Assembly (NCBI RefSeq): GCF_011752565.1
Contig: NZ_VWXK01000019.1
Coordinates: 62,001 to 126,000 of the forward strand
Length of the DNA: 64,000 nucleotides
From: Pantoea sp. Ap-967
GTDB lineage: Bacteria > Pseudomonadota > Gammaproteobacteria > Pseudomonadales > Pseudomonadaceae
Direction: 5' to 3'
Positions 17,634-26,522 of this stretch are shown here, piece after piece. Each line of letters starts with the position of its first letter. The stretch's first letter is position 1. Under the pieces are notes generated by a model. The model saw only the letters and a list, made by a program, of their open reading frames with translations. It was not told the origin of the DNA and ran no database searches. The translations under genes were made by a program, and so were the position numbers.

Positions 17634-18728
17634 TCAACCGCGCGCGTAAGCCTCAAGCGCTTTAAGCCGCTCAGCTTTAAGCGCCTCCCCCAAACCTTGC
17701 CCGCTCAGCCCCGCTGCCACCAGCGGCTTCACGTCCACAGCCCGAACCGCTGCCGCCGCCCCGCGTAAATAATCGGCCTGTGGATAACCCTCAGGCACTG
17801 CCATTTCACACGCAGCAATAAAATCCTCGAACCGTTGCGGGCGCCGGTAAACGTCGAATTTCTGCAGCATTTCCAGCAGGTTCGCAGGTGTTAGCCGCAG
17901 CGCGTCATCGGCATTCCCGGCAAATTCCCCTACCAGCACGGCCAATTCCTGGCATTCACGCGGTGCCTTGAAGCGCTGGTTGAGCGCCTTGATCTCTGTG
18001 GGGCCAAGCCCACGCAGCAAGCACGCCCAACGCACCGCCAGGGGCTGCTGGTGCTGCGCCGCCCGGTGCAGCGCTGGCAGGGTGTCCGGGCCGTGCTCCA
18101 GTTCCGGCATCAACTGCACCAGGGCACCACAGGCGCGCAGCACTTCAATGAACACCTGCGGCTGGCTTTCCATCAGCGCCCGTTCTATCTCCTTCCAGCT
18201 GCGCTCTGCAGTCAAGGCCTGCAGCTCGCCCGACTCGGCAATCTGGCGCATCAGTGCCAGGGTTGGCTCGGCAACCTGGAAGCCCAGCGGTGCGTAACGC
18301 GCGGCAAAGCGGGCGACGCGCAGCACGCGCAAAGGGTCTTCGGCAAACGCTGGGGACACATGGCGCAGCAGGCGCTGTTCAAGGTCAGCCTGGCCACCGT
18401 AGGGGTCGTACACGGTTCCCTGCTCATCCTCGGCCATGGCATTGATGGTGAGGTCGCGGCGAATCAGGTCTTCTTCCAGGGTCACCTCGGGGCTGGCGTG
18501 GAAGGTAAACCCGCCATAGCCACGGCCGCTCTTGCGCTCAGTGCGGGCCAGGGCATATTCCTCACCCGTCTTGGGGTGCAGGAAAACCGGAAAATCAGCG
18601 CCCACGGGCCGAAAACCCTGGGCGTGCATGGCTTCGACCGTGGCGCCAACCACCAGCCAGTCGATATCGCTGACCGGGCGCCCGAGCAGGCGGTCACGTA
18701 CCGCGCCGCCAACTTTGTAGATGTGCAT
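17634..18728 (-). CDS. cca: CCA-adding tRNA nucleotidyltransferase, HD domain degraded
   Basis: 364 residues, beginning MHIYKVGGAVRDRLLGRPVS with DIDWLVVGAT, the GG(A)VRD and DxD signatures of class II nucleotidyltransferases. The RRDLTINAMA and DPLRVLRVARFAARY motifs are also intact, so CCA addition should work. The E. coli enzyme (412 residues) has a C-terminal HD phosphohydrolase domain with a CHDLGK motif. Here that region (about residues 225-240) reads ACLLRGLG and is shorter, so the metal site is lost. The enzyme therefore should lack the 2',3'-cyclic phosphodiesterase/phosphatase activities of the long form. Confidence 0.93.
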   Translation of the reverse strand: MHIYKVGGAVRDRLLGRPVSDIDWLVVGATVEAMHAQGFRPVGADFPVFLHPKTGEEYALARTERKSGRGYGGFTFHASPEVTLEEDLIRRDLTINAMAEDEQGTVYDPYGGQADLEQRLLRHVSPAFAEDPLRVLRVARFAARYAPLGFQVAEPTLALMRQIAESGELQALTAERSWKEIERALMESQPQVFIEVLRACGALVQLMPELEHGPDTLPALHRAAQHQQPLAVRWACLLRGLGPTEIKALNQRFKAPRECQELAVLVGEFAGNADDALRLTPANLLEMLQKFDVYRRPQRFEDFIAACEMAVPEGYPQADYLRGAAAAVRAVDVKPLVAAGLSGQGLGEALKAERLKALEAYARG

Positions 18729-18789
18729 GTGCAGCCTCCATTACTGCCCACAGGATACCCTGTCGGCAGTAATGGTGGGGCGTGGAAGG

Positions 18790-20358
18790 TTAGAGGTGGT
18801 GGATGACGGCCAAGTCCATGCGGCCATAATCACCGCTGTCGCCATGCTCTCCGCGCGGTGGCATATGGTGGGTTTTCATCACCTGGTCGCCTTGCACGGT
18901 TTCCAGGTGAATATCGAAGCCCCACAGGCGGTGCAGGTGCTTGAGCACTTCCTCGGTGGAGTCGCCCAGCGGTTTGCGGTTGTGCTGCTGGTGGCGCAGG
19001 GTCAGCGAGCGGTCGCCGCGGCGGTCGATGCTCCAGATCTGCACGTTGGGTTCACGGTTGCCCAAGTTGTACTGGGCCGCCAGTTGCTCGCGGATGATCC
19101 GGTAACCTGCCTCATCGTGGATCGCCGGGACCAGCAGGTCATCGCGCTGGTCGTCGTCGAGGATGCTGAACAGCTTCAGGTCGCGCATCACTTTGGGCGA
19201 CAGGTACTGCAGGATAAAGCTCTCGTCCTTGAAGCTGCTCATGGCGAACTTCAGGGTAGACAGCCAGTCACTGCCGGCAATGTCGGGGAACCAGCGGCGA
19301 TCCTCCTCCGTTGGGTTCTCGCACATGCGGCGGATGTCGGTGTACATGGCAAAGCCCAGCGCGTAGGGGTTGATGCCGCTGTAGTAGGGGCTGTCGAAGC
19401 CTGGCTGGAACACCACGCTGGTGTGCGACTGCAGGAACTCCATCATGAAGCCTTCGGTGATAAGGCCTTCGTCATACAGGTCGTTCATCAGGGTGTAGTG
19501 CCAGAAGGTCGCCCAGCCTTCGTTCATCACCTGGGTCTGGCGCTGCGGGTAGAAATACTGGGCGATCTTGCGCACGATGCGCACCACTTCGCGCTGCCAG
19601 GGTTCGAGCAGCGGGGCGTTTTTCTCGATGAAGTAGAGGATGTTTTCCTGCGGTTCGGAAGGGAAGCGCGCATCGTCTCGCTCGCCACCTTTTTCGGCGC
19701 TCTTGGGAATGGTGCGCCACAGGTCGTTGATCTGCCGCTGCAGGTGCTCCTCACGGTCTTTTTGCCGGCGGCGTTCTTCCTCGGCAGAGATCGGGTAAGG
19801 GCGCTTGTAGCGGTCGACACCGTAGTTCATCAGCGCATGGCAGGAGTCGATCAGGTCTTCCACCGCATCGATGCCATGGCGTTCCTCGCACTGGGCGATG
19901 TACTGCTTGGCGAACACCAGGTAATCGATGATCGAGGTGGCGTCCGTCCAGGTGCGGAACAGGTAGTTGCCCTTGAAGAAGCTGTTGTGGCCGTAGCAGG
20001 CATGGGCGATCACCAGTGCCTGCATGCACATGGTGTTCTCTTCCATGAGGTAGGCGATGCACGGGTCGGAGTTGATCACGATCTCGTAGGCCAGGCCCAT
20101 TTGGCCTCGGCTGTAGGACTTCTCGGTGCTGAGGAATTGCTTGCCGTAGGACCAATGGTGATAACCCAGCGGCATGCCGACGGAGGCGTAGGCGTCCATC
20201 ATCTGCTCGGCGGTGATCACCTCGATCTGGTTGGGGTAGGTGTCCAGGGCGTAGCGTTCGGCCAGGCGGCTGATTTCCCGGTCGTACGTCTGGATCAGCT
20301 CGAACGTCCACTCGGACCCGGTGGAAATGGGTTGGCGTCTCTGTGCTCTGGCGGTCAT
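18790..20358 (-). CDS. SpoVR family protein
   Basis: 522 residues, the full length of the SpoVR/YcgB family. Conserved stretches are visible: YHHWSYGKQF, ARACYG-like AHACYGHNSFFKGN, MNEGWATFWHY (a HEGWAxxWH-like motif) and the C-terminal NREPNVQIW. Despite its name it is widespread outside spore formers. It forms the last gene of prkA-yeaH-spoVR; its ATG overlaps the yeaH stop by four bases. Its biochemical role is not established. Genetic work in other bacteria links the trio to stationary-phase and stress responses. Confidence 0.93.
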   Translation of the reverse strand: MTARAQRRQPISTGSEWTFELIQTYDREISRLAERYALDTYPNQIEVITAEQMMDAYASVGMPLGYHHWSYGKQFLSTEKSYSRGQMGLAYEIVINSDPCIAYLMEENTMCMQALVIAHACYGHNSFFKGNYLFRTWTDATSIIDYLVFAKQYIAQCEERHGIDAVEDLIDSCHALMNYGVDRYKRPYPISAEEERRRQKDREEHLQRQINDLWRTIPKSAEKGGERDDARFPSEPQENILYFIEKNAPLLEPWQREVVRIVRKIAQYFYPQRQTQVMNEGWATFWHYTLMNDLYDEGLITEGFMMEFLQSHTSVVFQPGFDSPYYSGINPYALGFAMYTDIRRMCENPTEEDRRWFPDIAGSDWLSTLKFAMSSFKDESFILQYLSPKVMRDLKLFSILDDDQRDDLLVPAIHDEAGYRIIREQLAAQYNLGNREPNVQIWSIDRRGDRSLTLRHQQHNRKPLGDSTEEVLKHLHRLWGFDIHLETVQGDQVMKTHHMPPRGEHGDSGDYGRMDLAVIHHL

Positions 20359-21626
20359 GTGGCTAACCTGCGCTGGAAGAGTTCACGGAAGACCGGGTAG
20401 ATATCGCCGGCCGATACCAACTGCTGCTGGGCGAATGTGTCGGGGAAAGCCTCGCCGATTCGCTCGTACTCGTACCACAGCGCCTGGTGCTCACGCGGGG
20501 TGATCTCGACGTAAGTGTAGTACTGCACGTGGGGCATGATCTGCTTGGAGAGGATCTCGCGGCAGATGGGCGAGTCGTCGTTCCAGTTGTCGCCGTCGGA
20601 GGCCTGGGCGGCGTAGATGTTCCAGTCGGCGGCTGGGTAACGTTCGGCCATGATTTCCTGCATCATTTTCAGCGCGCTGGAAACGATGGTGCCGCCGGTT
20701 TCCCGAGAATAGAAGAATTCTTCCTCGTCGACTTCACGGGCGCTGGTGTGGTGGCGGATGAACACCACCTCGATGCGGTCGTAATTACGCTTGAGGAACA
20801 GGTACAGCAGGATGAAGAAGCGCTTGGCGATGTCCTTGGTGGCCTGGGTCATCGAGCCGGACACGTCCATCAGGCAGAACATCACCGCCTTGGAGCTGGG
20901 GTTGGGCTGCTTGACCAGCAGGTTGTACTTGAGGTCGAAGGTGTCGAGGAAGGGCAGCCGGTTGATGCGTGCCTTGAGCCGTTCGATCTCTTGCTCGACT
21001 TCCTGGATATCGGTGAAGTTGTCCGGCTCCTCGACCTTTAGCCGGGCCAGCTCCTTCTGCGCTTCGCGCAGCAGGGCGCGGCTGCTGCCGGTCAGGGCAA
21101 TACGCCGGGCATGGGCCGAACGCAGGGTGCGAACGATGTTGATGCGCGACGGGTTGCCTTCGTTGGCGATACCGGCACGTACGGTTTTGAAGGTGTCGGC
21201 GCCGGTCAGGTGGCGCTTGACCAGGTTGGGCAGTTCGAGGTCTTCGAACATGAATTCGAGGAATTCTTCCTGGGTGATCTGGAAGACGAAATCGTCCATG
21301 CCCTCGCCGGAATTGCCGGCCTTGCCGCGGCCACTGCCGCCGCCACCGCCCTGGGGCCTGGGGATATGTTCGCCGGCGGTGAATTCCTTGTTGCCGGGGT
21401 GCACGATGGTTTGCTTGCCGCCACGACCGTGGTGCAGCACCGGTTCGTCGATGTCGCGCCCCGGAATGCTGATCTGTTCGCCGTGTTCCATGTCCATGAT
21501 GGAGCGGCGGCTCACGGCCTCTTCGACGGCCTTCTTGATATGTTCACGGTAACGCCGCAGGAAGCGCTGGCGGTTGACCGTGCTCTTGTTCTTGCCGTTC
21601 AGGCGTCGGTCGATAACGTAGCTCAT
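20355..21626 (-). CDS. yeaH: DUF444 protein YeaH (VWA-like)
   Basis: 423 residues from MSYVIDRRLNGKNKSTVNRQ; an upstream in-frame ATG at 21728 gives a non-conserved leader and is rejected. The conserved N-terminus has many basic residues, then a glycine-rich linker (about residues 80-105). The von Willebrand A-like region shows MFCLMDVSGSMTQATKD (a DxSGS metal-ion adhesion site) and later LFLKRNYDRIEVVFIRHHT. It overlaps spoVR by four bases and lies 141 bases after prkA. The family partner is a PrkA kinase. Confidence 0.94.
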   Translation of the reverse strand: MSYVIDRRLNGKNKSTVNRQRFLRRYREHIKKAVEEAVSRRSIMDMEHGEQISIPGRDIDEPVLHHGRGGKQTIVHPGNKEFTAGEHIPRPQGGGGGSGRGKAGNSGEGMDDFVFQITQEEFLEFMFEDLELPNLVKRHLTGADTFKTVRAGIANEGNPSRINIVRTLRSAHARRIALTGSSRALLREAQKELARLKVEEPDNFTDIQEVEQEIERLKARINRLPFLDTFDLKYNLLVKQPNPSSKAVMFCLMDVSGSMTQATKDIAKRFFILLYLFLKRNYDRIEVVFIRHHTSAREVDEEEFFYSRETGGTIVSSALKMMQEIMAERYPAADWNIYAAQASDGDNWNDDSPICREILSKQIMPHVQYYTYVEITPREHQALWYEYERIGEAFPDTFAQQQLVSAGDIYPVFRELFQRRLAT

Positions 21627-21639
21627 GGTCCCTCCGGTG

Positions 21640-21767
21640 ACTGGATGCAGCTGCAAGCCACAAGCTTCAAGCTGCAAGAATGAGCAGCCACCGCTGCCGC
21701 AAGCCCTGGCGCGGGCGGCAATGCCCACGCCAGGCCGCTTGCAGCTTGCGGCTTTTCGCTTGCCGCT
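21640..21767. repeat. Interrupted inverted repeat between prkA and yeaH
   Basis: The gap contains caagcttcaagctgcaag on one side and cttgcagcttgcggctt on the other, so that long GCAAGC/AAGCTTG-rich arms could pair. Similar AAGCT-CAAGCTGCAAG repeats are scattered in Pseudomonas genomes. It may modulate the level of yeaH-spoVR relative to prkA. Confidence 0.4.
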
Positions 21768-23690
21768 TTATTGCGACTTCCTGACCCGCAGGTACCATTC
21801 CGACAGCAGGCGCACCTGTTTGTCGGTGTAGCCACGCTCCACCATCCGCGTGACGAAGTCGTTGTGCTTCTGTTGGTCCTCCTTGCTGGCCTTGGCGTTG
21901 AAGCTGATGACCGGCAGCAGGTCCTCGGTGTTGGAGAACATTTTCTTCTCGATCACCACCCGCAGCTTCTCGTAGCTGAGCCAGCTCGGGTTCTTGCCAT
22001 TGTTGTTGGCACGGGCACGCAGCACGAAGTTGACGATCTCGTTGCGGAAGTCCTTCGGATTGCTGATGCCGGCCGGCTTCTCGATCTTCTCCAGTTCCTC
22101 GTTGAGGGCGATGCGGTTGAGGATTTCGCCGGTTTCCGGGTCGCGGTATTCCTGGTCCTGAATCCAGAAGTCGGCGTACAGCACATAGCGGTCGAAGATG
22201 TTCTGGCCGTATTCGCTGTAGGACTCCAAGTAGGCCGTCTGGATTTCCTTGCCGATGAACTCGATGTAGCGCGGTGCCAGGTACTCTTTGAGGTAGCGCA
22301 GGTAGCGCTCGCGCACTTCGGCCGGGAACTGCTCCTGCTCGATCTGCTGTTCCAGCACATACAGCAGGTGCACCGGGTTGGCAGCGACTTCGTGAGGGTC
22401 GAAGTTGAACACCTTGGAAAGAATCTTGAAGGCGAAGCGCGTCGACAGGCCGTTCATACCTTCGTCCACGCCCGCGGCGTCGCGGTACTCCTGGATCGAC
22501 TTGGCTTTGGGGTCGGTGTCCTTGAGGTTTTCGCCGTCGTACACCCGCATTTTCGAGTAGATGTTCGAGTTTTCCGGCTCTTTGAGGCGCGAGAGCACGG
22601 TGAACTGGGCAAGCATCTTCAGGGTGTCGGGGGCGCAATGGGCCTTGGCCAGCGAGCTGTTGATCAACAGCTTGTCGTAGATCTTGATCTCGTCGCTGAC
22701 GCGCAGGCAGTACGGCACCTTGACGATGTAGATCCGGTCGATGAAGGCCTCGTTGTTCTTGTTGTTGCGGAAGGTGTGCCACTCCGATTCGTTGGAGTGG
22801 GCCAGCAGGATACCGGTGTAGGGAATGGCCCCAAGGCCTTCGGTGCTGTTGTAGTTGCCTTCCTGGGTGGCGGTGAGCAAGGGGTGCAGGACCTTGATCG
22901 GCGCCTTGAACATTTCGACGAATTCCATCAGGCCCTGGTTGGCCCGGCACAGTGCGCCCGAATAGCTGTAGGCATCGGCGTCGTTCTGTGGGAATTCTTC
23001 GAGCTTGCGAATATCCACCTTGCCGACCAGGGCAGAGATGTCCTGGTTGTTTTCATCGCCAGGTTCGGTCTTGGCGATGGCAACTTGGTTAAGGATCGAG
23101 GGGTACAGCTTCACCACCCGGAACTTGCTGATGTCGCCGCCGAACTCTTGCAGGCGCTTGGTGGCCCAGGGCGACATGATGGTGTTCAGGTAGCGCCGCG
23201 AAATGCCGTATTCCTCTTCGAGGATGGCGCCGTCTTCGGTGGCATTGAAAAGCCCCAGGGGCGATTCGAACACCGGCGAACCCTTGATCGCGTAGAAGGG
23301 CACTTTTTCCATCAGTTGCTTGAGCTTTTCGGCCAGCGACGATTTACCGCCACCGACGGGGCCCAGCAGGTAGAGGATCTGTTTCTTCTCTTCCAGGCCT
23401 TGGGCGGCATGGCGGAAGTACGAGACGATCTGGTCGATGCACTCTTCCATGCCATGGAAGTCGGCAAAGGCCGGATACCGGCGAATCACCTTGTTGGAGA
23501 AAATTCGCGACAGCCTGGAGTTGGTAGAGGTGTCGATCAGCTCCGGCTCGCCGATGGCCAGCAACAGCCGTTCAGCCGCGGATGCGTAAGCACTGCGATC
23601 CTCTTTGCACAGCTCGAGGTACTCCTGCAGCGAGAGTTCTTCCTGACGCGTGGACTCGAAGCGTTGTTGGAAGTGGCTAAAAATACTCAT
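21768..23690 (-). CDS. prkA: PrkA family serine protein kinase (YeaG)
   Basis: 640 residues. The N-terminal AAA-like domain has a Walker A site LGPVGGGKSSLAEKL at about residues 107-121, typical of PrkA; ILLAHSNESEW also fits the ATPase part. The C-terminal PrkA domain follows (about residues 380-640). It is a serine/threonine kinase or AAA-type ATPase in the cytoplasm. It is first in the prkA-yeaH-spoVR operon, whose relatives are induced under nutrient limitation and high osmolarity and are often RpoS-dependent. The upstream 283-base region is unassigned and holds its promoter and a GC hairpin. Confidence 0.94.
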   Translation of the reverse strand: MSIFSHFQQRFESTRQEELSLQEYLELCKEDRSAYASAAERLLLAIGEPELIDTSTNSRLSRIFSNKVIRRYPAFADFHGMEECIDQIVSYFRHAAQGLEEKKQILYLLGPVGGGKSSLAEKLKQLMEKVPFYAIKGSPVFESPLGLFNATEDGAILEEEYGISRRYLNTIMSPWATKRLQEFGGDISKFRVVKLYPSILNQVAIAKTEPGDENNQDISALVGKVDIRKLEEFPQNDADAYSYSGALCRANQGLMEFVEMFKAPIKVLHPLLTATQEGNYNSTEGLGAIPYTGILLAHSNESEWHTFRNNKNNEAFIDRIYIVKVPYCLRVSDEIKIYDKLLINSSLAKAHCAPDTLKMLAQFTVLSRLKEPENSNIYSKMRVYDGENLKDTDPKAKSIQEYRDAAGVDEGMNGLSTRFAFKILSKVFNFDPHEVAANPVHLLYVLEQQIEQEQFPAEVRERYLRYLKEYLAPRYIEFIGKEIQTAYLESYSEYGQNIFDRYVLYADFWIQDQEYRDPETGEILNRIALNEELEKIEKPAGISNPKDFRNEIVNFVLRARANNNGKNPSWLSYEKLRVVIEKKMFSNTEDLLPVISFNAKASKEDQQKHNDFVTRMVERGYTDKQVRLLSEWYLRVRKSQ

Positions 23691-23973
23691 GACGTCACCT
23701 CGCTCGATACGTGGAGACGACGCCGGATCAGTCAGCTGATGCTGGCATGCAACCGGGTTCGCCGATTGCTGTATACCCCCCAGAACACCCTGAAACGCTA
23801 CCGATGACCCGCACGCCGGTGTACCGGCTCTCCCCTTTTTTTGGATGGCCTGCGCTTAAGAATAGTTGGTTATCTGCAAGGTCAAGGGCAAGCGGCGCAG
23901 AAGTTGCCTGCTACCGTTCGTCAGGTGAGGCGCGAGCCCGCGTAGGGCGCGGGCTGCAGTAAAAATGAAAAAA

Positions 23974-24303
23974 TTATTCGGCGCTGCCCTGGGCGGTTTC
24001 GGCCGGGTAGGTGGCGCGCCACAGCTCGAAGCCGCCGTCGACGCTGTACACATCGGAGAAGCCCTGGCCCACCAGATAGGCGGCGGCGCTCTGGCTGGAA
24101 TTGCCGTGGTAGCAGACCACCAGGGTGGGCGCATCGAGGTCGGCGTTACGGATGAAGTCGGCGACCGAATGGTTGTCCAGGTGCTTGGCGCCGGTGATGT
24201 GGCCGGCGGCATAGGCTTGCGGGTCGCGAATATCGACGACTACCGCACCTTGCGCGCGCAGGGCCAGGGCCTGCTCGGGGGGGATGCGTTTGAATTCGCT
24301 CAT
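23974..24303 (-). CDS. glpE: Thiosulfate sulfurtransferase GlpE (rhodanese)
   Basis: 109 residues, a single rhodanese domain of the GlpE type. The active-site loop VCYHGNSSQSA contains the catalytic Cys64, and RDPQAYAAGHITGAKHL is the usual substrate-pocket stretch. It transfers sulfane sulfur from thiosulfate to cyanide or thioredoxin. It is the last gene of the lptD to apaH block, 15 bases past apaH, and is probably co-transcribed. A hairpin (gcccgcg/cgcgggc around 23937-23955) follows, without a T-run. Confidence 0.92.
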   Translation of the reverse strand: MSEFKRIPPEQALALRAQGAVVVDIRDPQAYAAGHITGAKHLDNHSVADFIRNADLDAPTLVVCYHGNSSQSAAAYLVGQGFSDVYSVDGGFELWRATYPAETAQGSAE

Positions 24304-24318
24304 GGCGAGGGCTTTCCT

Positions 24319-25185
24319 TCAGGGGTGATCGTTCAGTGTAGTGGGTTGTGCCGGCGGGCGGACATGGCCGTCGTCGGTGCAGTCGCAGTGGTGGTACTCG
24401 CCGCTGTCGACGTTGTACAGGGTCATCGCGCCGCCCCACACGCAACCGGTGTCCAGGGCGATGATGCCGGGTTCGTCGACCTTGCCCTGCAGTGCGGCCC
24501 AGTGGCCGAAGATGATCTTCACATGGCGCGAGCGGCGGTCCTTGTGGGCGTACCAGGGCTTGTAGCCCTTGGGGGCGGTGCCCAGGCCTTCCTTGCTCTT
24601 GAGGTCGAGCTTGCCCTCGGCGGTGCAGAAGCGCATGCGCGTGAGGTAGTTGGTGATGACCCGCAGGCGCTCCACGCCAGCCAGGTGCTTGCTCCACTTG
24701 TTCGGCTCGTTGCCGTACATGCCGTCCAGGTAGGGTTGCAGGCGGTTGTCGTCGCGCAGCACCTGCTCGACCTCGGCGGCCAGCTCCAGGGCCTGGCCAA
24801 GTGTCCATTGCGGTGGGATGCCGGCATGGACCAGGGCGATGCCGCGGGGCTCGTCGTAGTGCAGCAGCTTTTGCTGGCGCAGCCAGTCGAACAGCTGGTG
24901 GGCGTCGGGGGCTTCGATGATCTCGCGCAGGGTGTCGCTTTTCTTCAGGCGCTCGACGTTATGCCAGGCGGCCAGCAGGTGCAGGTCGTGGTTGCCCAGC
25001 ACGCACACCAGCGATTGGCGGATCGAATACAGGTAACGCAGGGTTTCCAGTGATTCAGGGCCGCGGTTGACCAAATCGCCAACCAGCCACAGGCGGTCGA
25101 CCGCCGGGTTGAAACCCACCCGCGCCAGCAGGCACTTGAGCGGCTGCAGGCAGCCCTGCAGGTCGCCGACGGCGTAGGTGGCCAT
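24319..25185 (-). CDS. apaH: Diadenosine tetraphosphatase ApaH
   Basis: 288 residues, starting MATYAVGDLQGCLQPLKCLL. The metallophosphatase motifs GDLQGC, WLVGDLVNRGPES and VLGNHDLHLLA are intact. It splits Ap4A symmetrically to two ADP. Its ATG shares one base with the apaG stop (TGATG), so it is translationally coupled to apaG as in E. coli. Confidence 0.97.
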   Translation of the reverse strand: MATYAVGDLQGCLQPLKCLLARVGFNPAVDRLWLVGDLVNRGPESLETLRYLYSIRQSLVCVLGNHDLHLLAAWHNVERLKKSDTLREIIEAPDAHQLFDWLRQQKLLHYDEPRGIALVHAGIPPQWTLGQALELAAEVEQVLRDDNRLQPYLDGMYGNEPNKWSKHLAGVERLRVITNYLTRMRFCTAEGKLDLKSKEGLGTAPKGYKPWYAHKDRRSRHVKIIFGHWAALQGKVDEPGIIALDTGCVWGGAMTLYNVDSGEYHHCDCTDDGHVRPPAQPTTLNDHP

Positions 25186-25565
25186 CAGTGCAGGGCCCCG
25201 GGGACCGCCAGGCGGAAGGGGGCGATCTCGGCGTCGAAGCGTTTGCCGTCTTCGGCGAACATCTGGTAGCTGCCCTGCATGGTGCCAACGCGGGTGCTGA
25301 TGACGGCACCGCTGCTGTAGGTGTGGCTGGCGCCGGGCTCGATGGTCGGCTGCTGGCCAACCACGCCGGCGCCGCGCACTTCCTCGACCTCGCCGTCACC
25401 GTTGGTGATCAGCCAGTGGCGCGACAGCAGCTTGGCCGTGACCGAGCCGCTGTTTTGCACGGTGATGGTGTAGGCGAACGCGAAACGACTGTTTTCGGGG
25501 TCGGATTGGTCTTTGAGGTAGCGGGTGACGACGGTGACGTCGATTTGATAGCGGGGGTCGGACAT
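25185..25565 (-). CDS. apaG: ApaG protein (DUF525)
   Basis: 126 residues from MSDPRYQIDVTVVTRYLKDQ; an upstream in-frame ATG at 25592 adds nine residues and is less likely. The fold resembles fibronectin type III, with RHWLITNGDGEVEEVRGAGV and YSSGAVISTRVGTMQGSYQM typical of the family. Its function is uncertain; in several bacteria it is linked to cobalt tolerance and Ap4A metabolism through apaH. It lies 156 bases after rsmA, with a REP element between. Confidence 0.95.
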   Translation of the reverse strand: MSDPRYQIDVTVVTRYLKDQSDPENSRFAFAYTITVQNSGSVTAKLLSRHWLITNGDGEVEEVRGAGVVGQQPTIEPGASHTYSSGAVISTRVGTMQGSYQMFAEDGKRFDAEIAPFRLAVPGALH

Positions 25566-25670
25566 GCAAGGGCCTTGGGCGAGCTGACGCAATAATGCAG
25601 TCTAGGCCATTGGCGGGGGGGAGGGCCAGCGGTGTGGGGGGTGAGGGAATGTGGGGGCGGTGGTGGGGGC

Positions 25671-25720
25671 TTCGCGGGGCAAGCCCGCTCCTACAGGAAG
25701 CGGGGTTGCCGGGCGAAAGG
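25671..25720. repeat. REP element with a diverged partner
   Basis: A good copy (ttcgcggggcaagcccgctc then ctac) is followed by a decayed inverted copy (aagcggggttgccgggcgaa). It lies between rsmA and apaG in an otherwise tight operon, so it is transcribed through and may act as an mRNA stability or attenuation element. Confidence 0.7.
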
Positions 25721-25721
25721 A

Positions 25722-26522
25722 TCAGGCTTGCTGATTGGCCAGCTGGTCGGCCAGGCGCACGAAGGCAGCCAGGTCGAGCTGTTCGGGGCGCAGGCTGCCA
25801 TCTACGCCAGCGGCCTCGATGGCGGCGCTGTCGAGCAGGCCTTTGAGGGTGTTGCGCAGGGTCTTGCGGCGCTGGTTGAACGCTTCGCGCACCACTTGCT
25901 CCAGCAACCGGGCGTCCTTGGCCGGGTGCGGCAGCACCTCATGGGGCACCAGGCGCACGATGGCCGAGTCAACCTTTGGCGGCGGGTTGAACGCCCCAGG
26001 GCCGACGTTGAACAGGTGCTCCACGCGGCAGTGGTACTGCACCATGATCGACAACCGGCCCCAGTCGCCACCGCCTGGCCCTGCGGCCATGCGCTCGACC
26101 ACTTCCTTTTGCAGCATGAAGTGCATGTCGCGGATCAGCCCGGCGTGGCTGAGCAGGTGGAAGATCAGCGGGGTGGAGATGTTGTAGGGCAGGTTGCCGA
26201 CCACTTTCAGGCTGCGCGGCGGTACGCCCAGCTGGTTGAAGTCGAACTTCAGGGCATCGCCCTGGTGCAGGCGGAAGTTATCGCGCCCGGCGAACTTGTG
26301 CTGCAGGATCGGCACCAGGTCCTTGTCCAGCTCCACCACGTCCAGCTGTGCGCCGCTGCCCAGCAGGCCTTCGGTCAGGGCACCTTGGCCCGGGCCGATT
26401 TCCAGCAGGTGTTCGCCGGCCTTGGCGTTGATGGCACGCAGGATGCGGTCGATGATGCCGGCGTCGTGCAGGAAGTTCTGGCCGAAGCGCTTGCGCGCCC
26501 GGTGTTGGTATTGCTCGTTCAT
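25722..26522 (-). CDS. rsmA: 16S rRNA dimethyladenosine transferase RsmA (KsgA)
   Basis: 266 residues, starting MNEQYQHRARKRFGQNFLHD. The SAM-binding motif LEIGPGQGALTEGLL and the adenine N6-methylation motif NLPYNIS are intact. It dimethylates A1518 and A1519 of 16S rRNA as a late quality step in small-subunit assembly. It overlaps pdxA by four bases and follows the order pdxA-ksgA-apaG-apaH known from E. coli. Confidence 0.97.
   Translation of the reverse strand: MNEQYQHRARKRFGQNFLHDAGIIDRILRAINAKAGEHLLEIGPGQGALTEGLLGSGAQLDVVELDKDLVPILQHKFAGRDNFRLHQGDALKFDFNQLGVPPRSLKVVGNLPYNISTPLIFHLLSHAGLIRDMHFMLQKEVVERMAAGPGGGDWGRLSIMVQYHCRVEHLFNVGPGAFNPPPKVDSAIVRLVPHEVLPHPAKDARLLEQVVREAFNQRRKTLRNTLKGLLDSAAIEAAGVDGSLRPEQLDLAAFVRLADQLANQQA

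Noticed and set aside
23937..23955. Hairpin downstream of glpE as a terminator
   Set aside because: The gcccgcg/cgcgggc stem lacks a T-run on the minus strand, so termination cannot be asserted.
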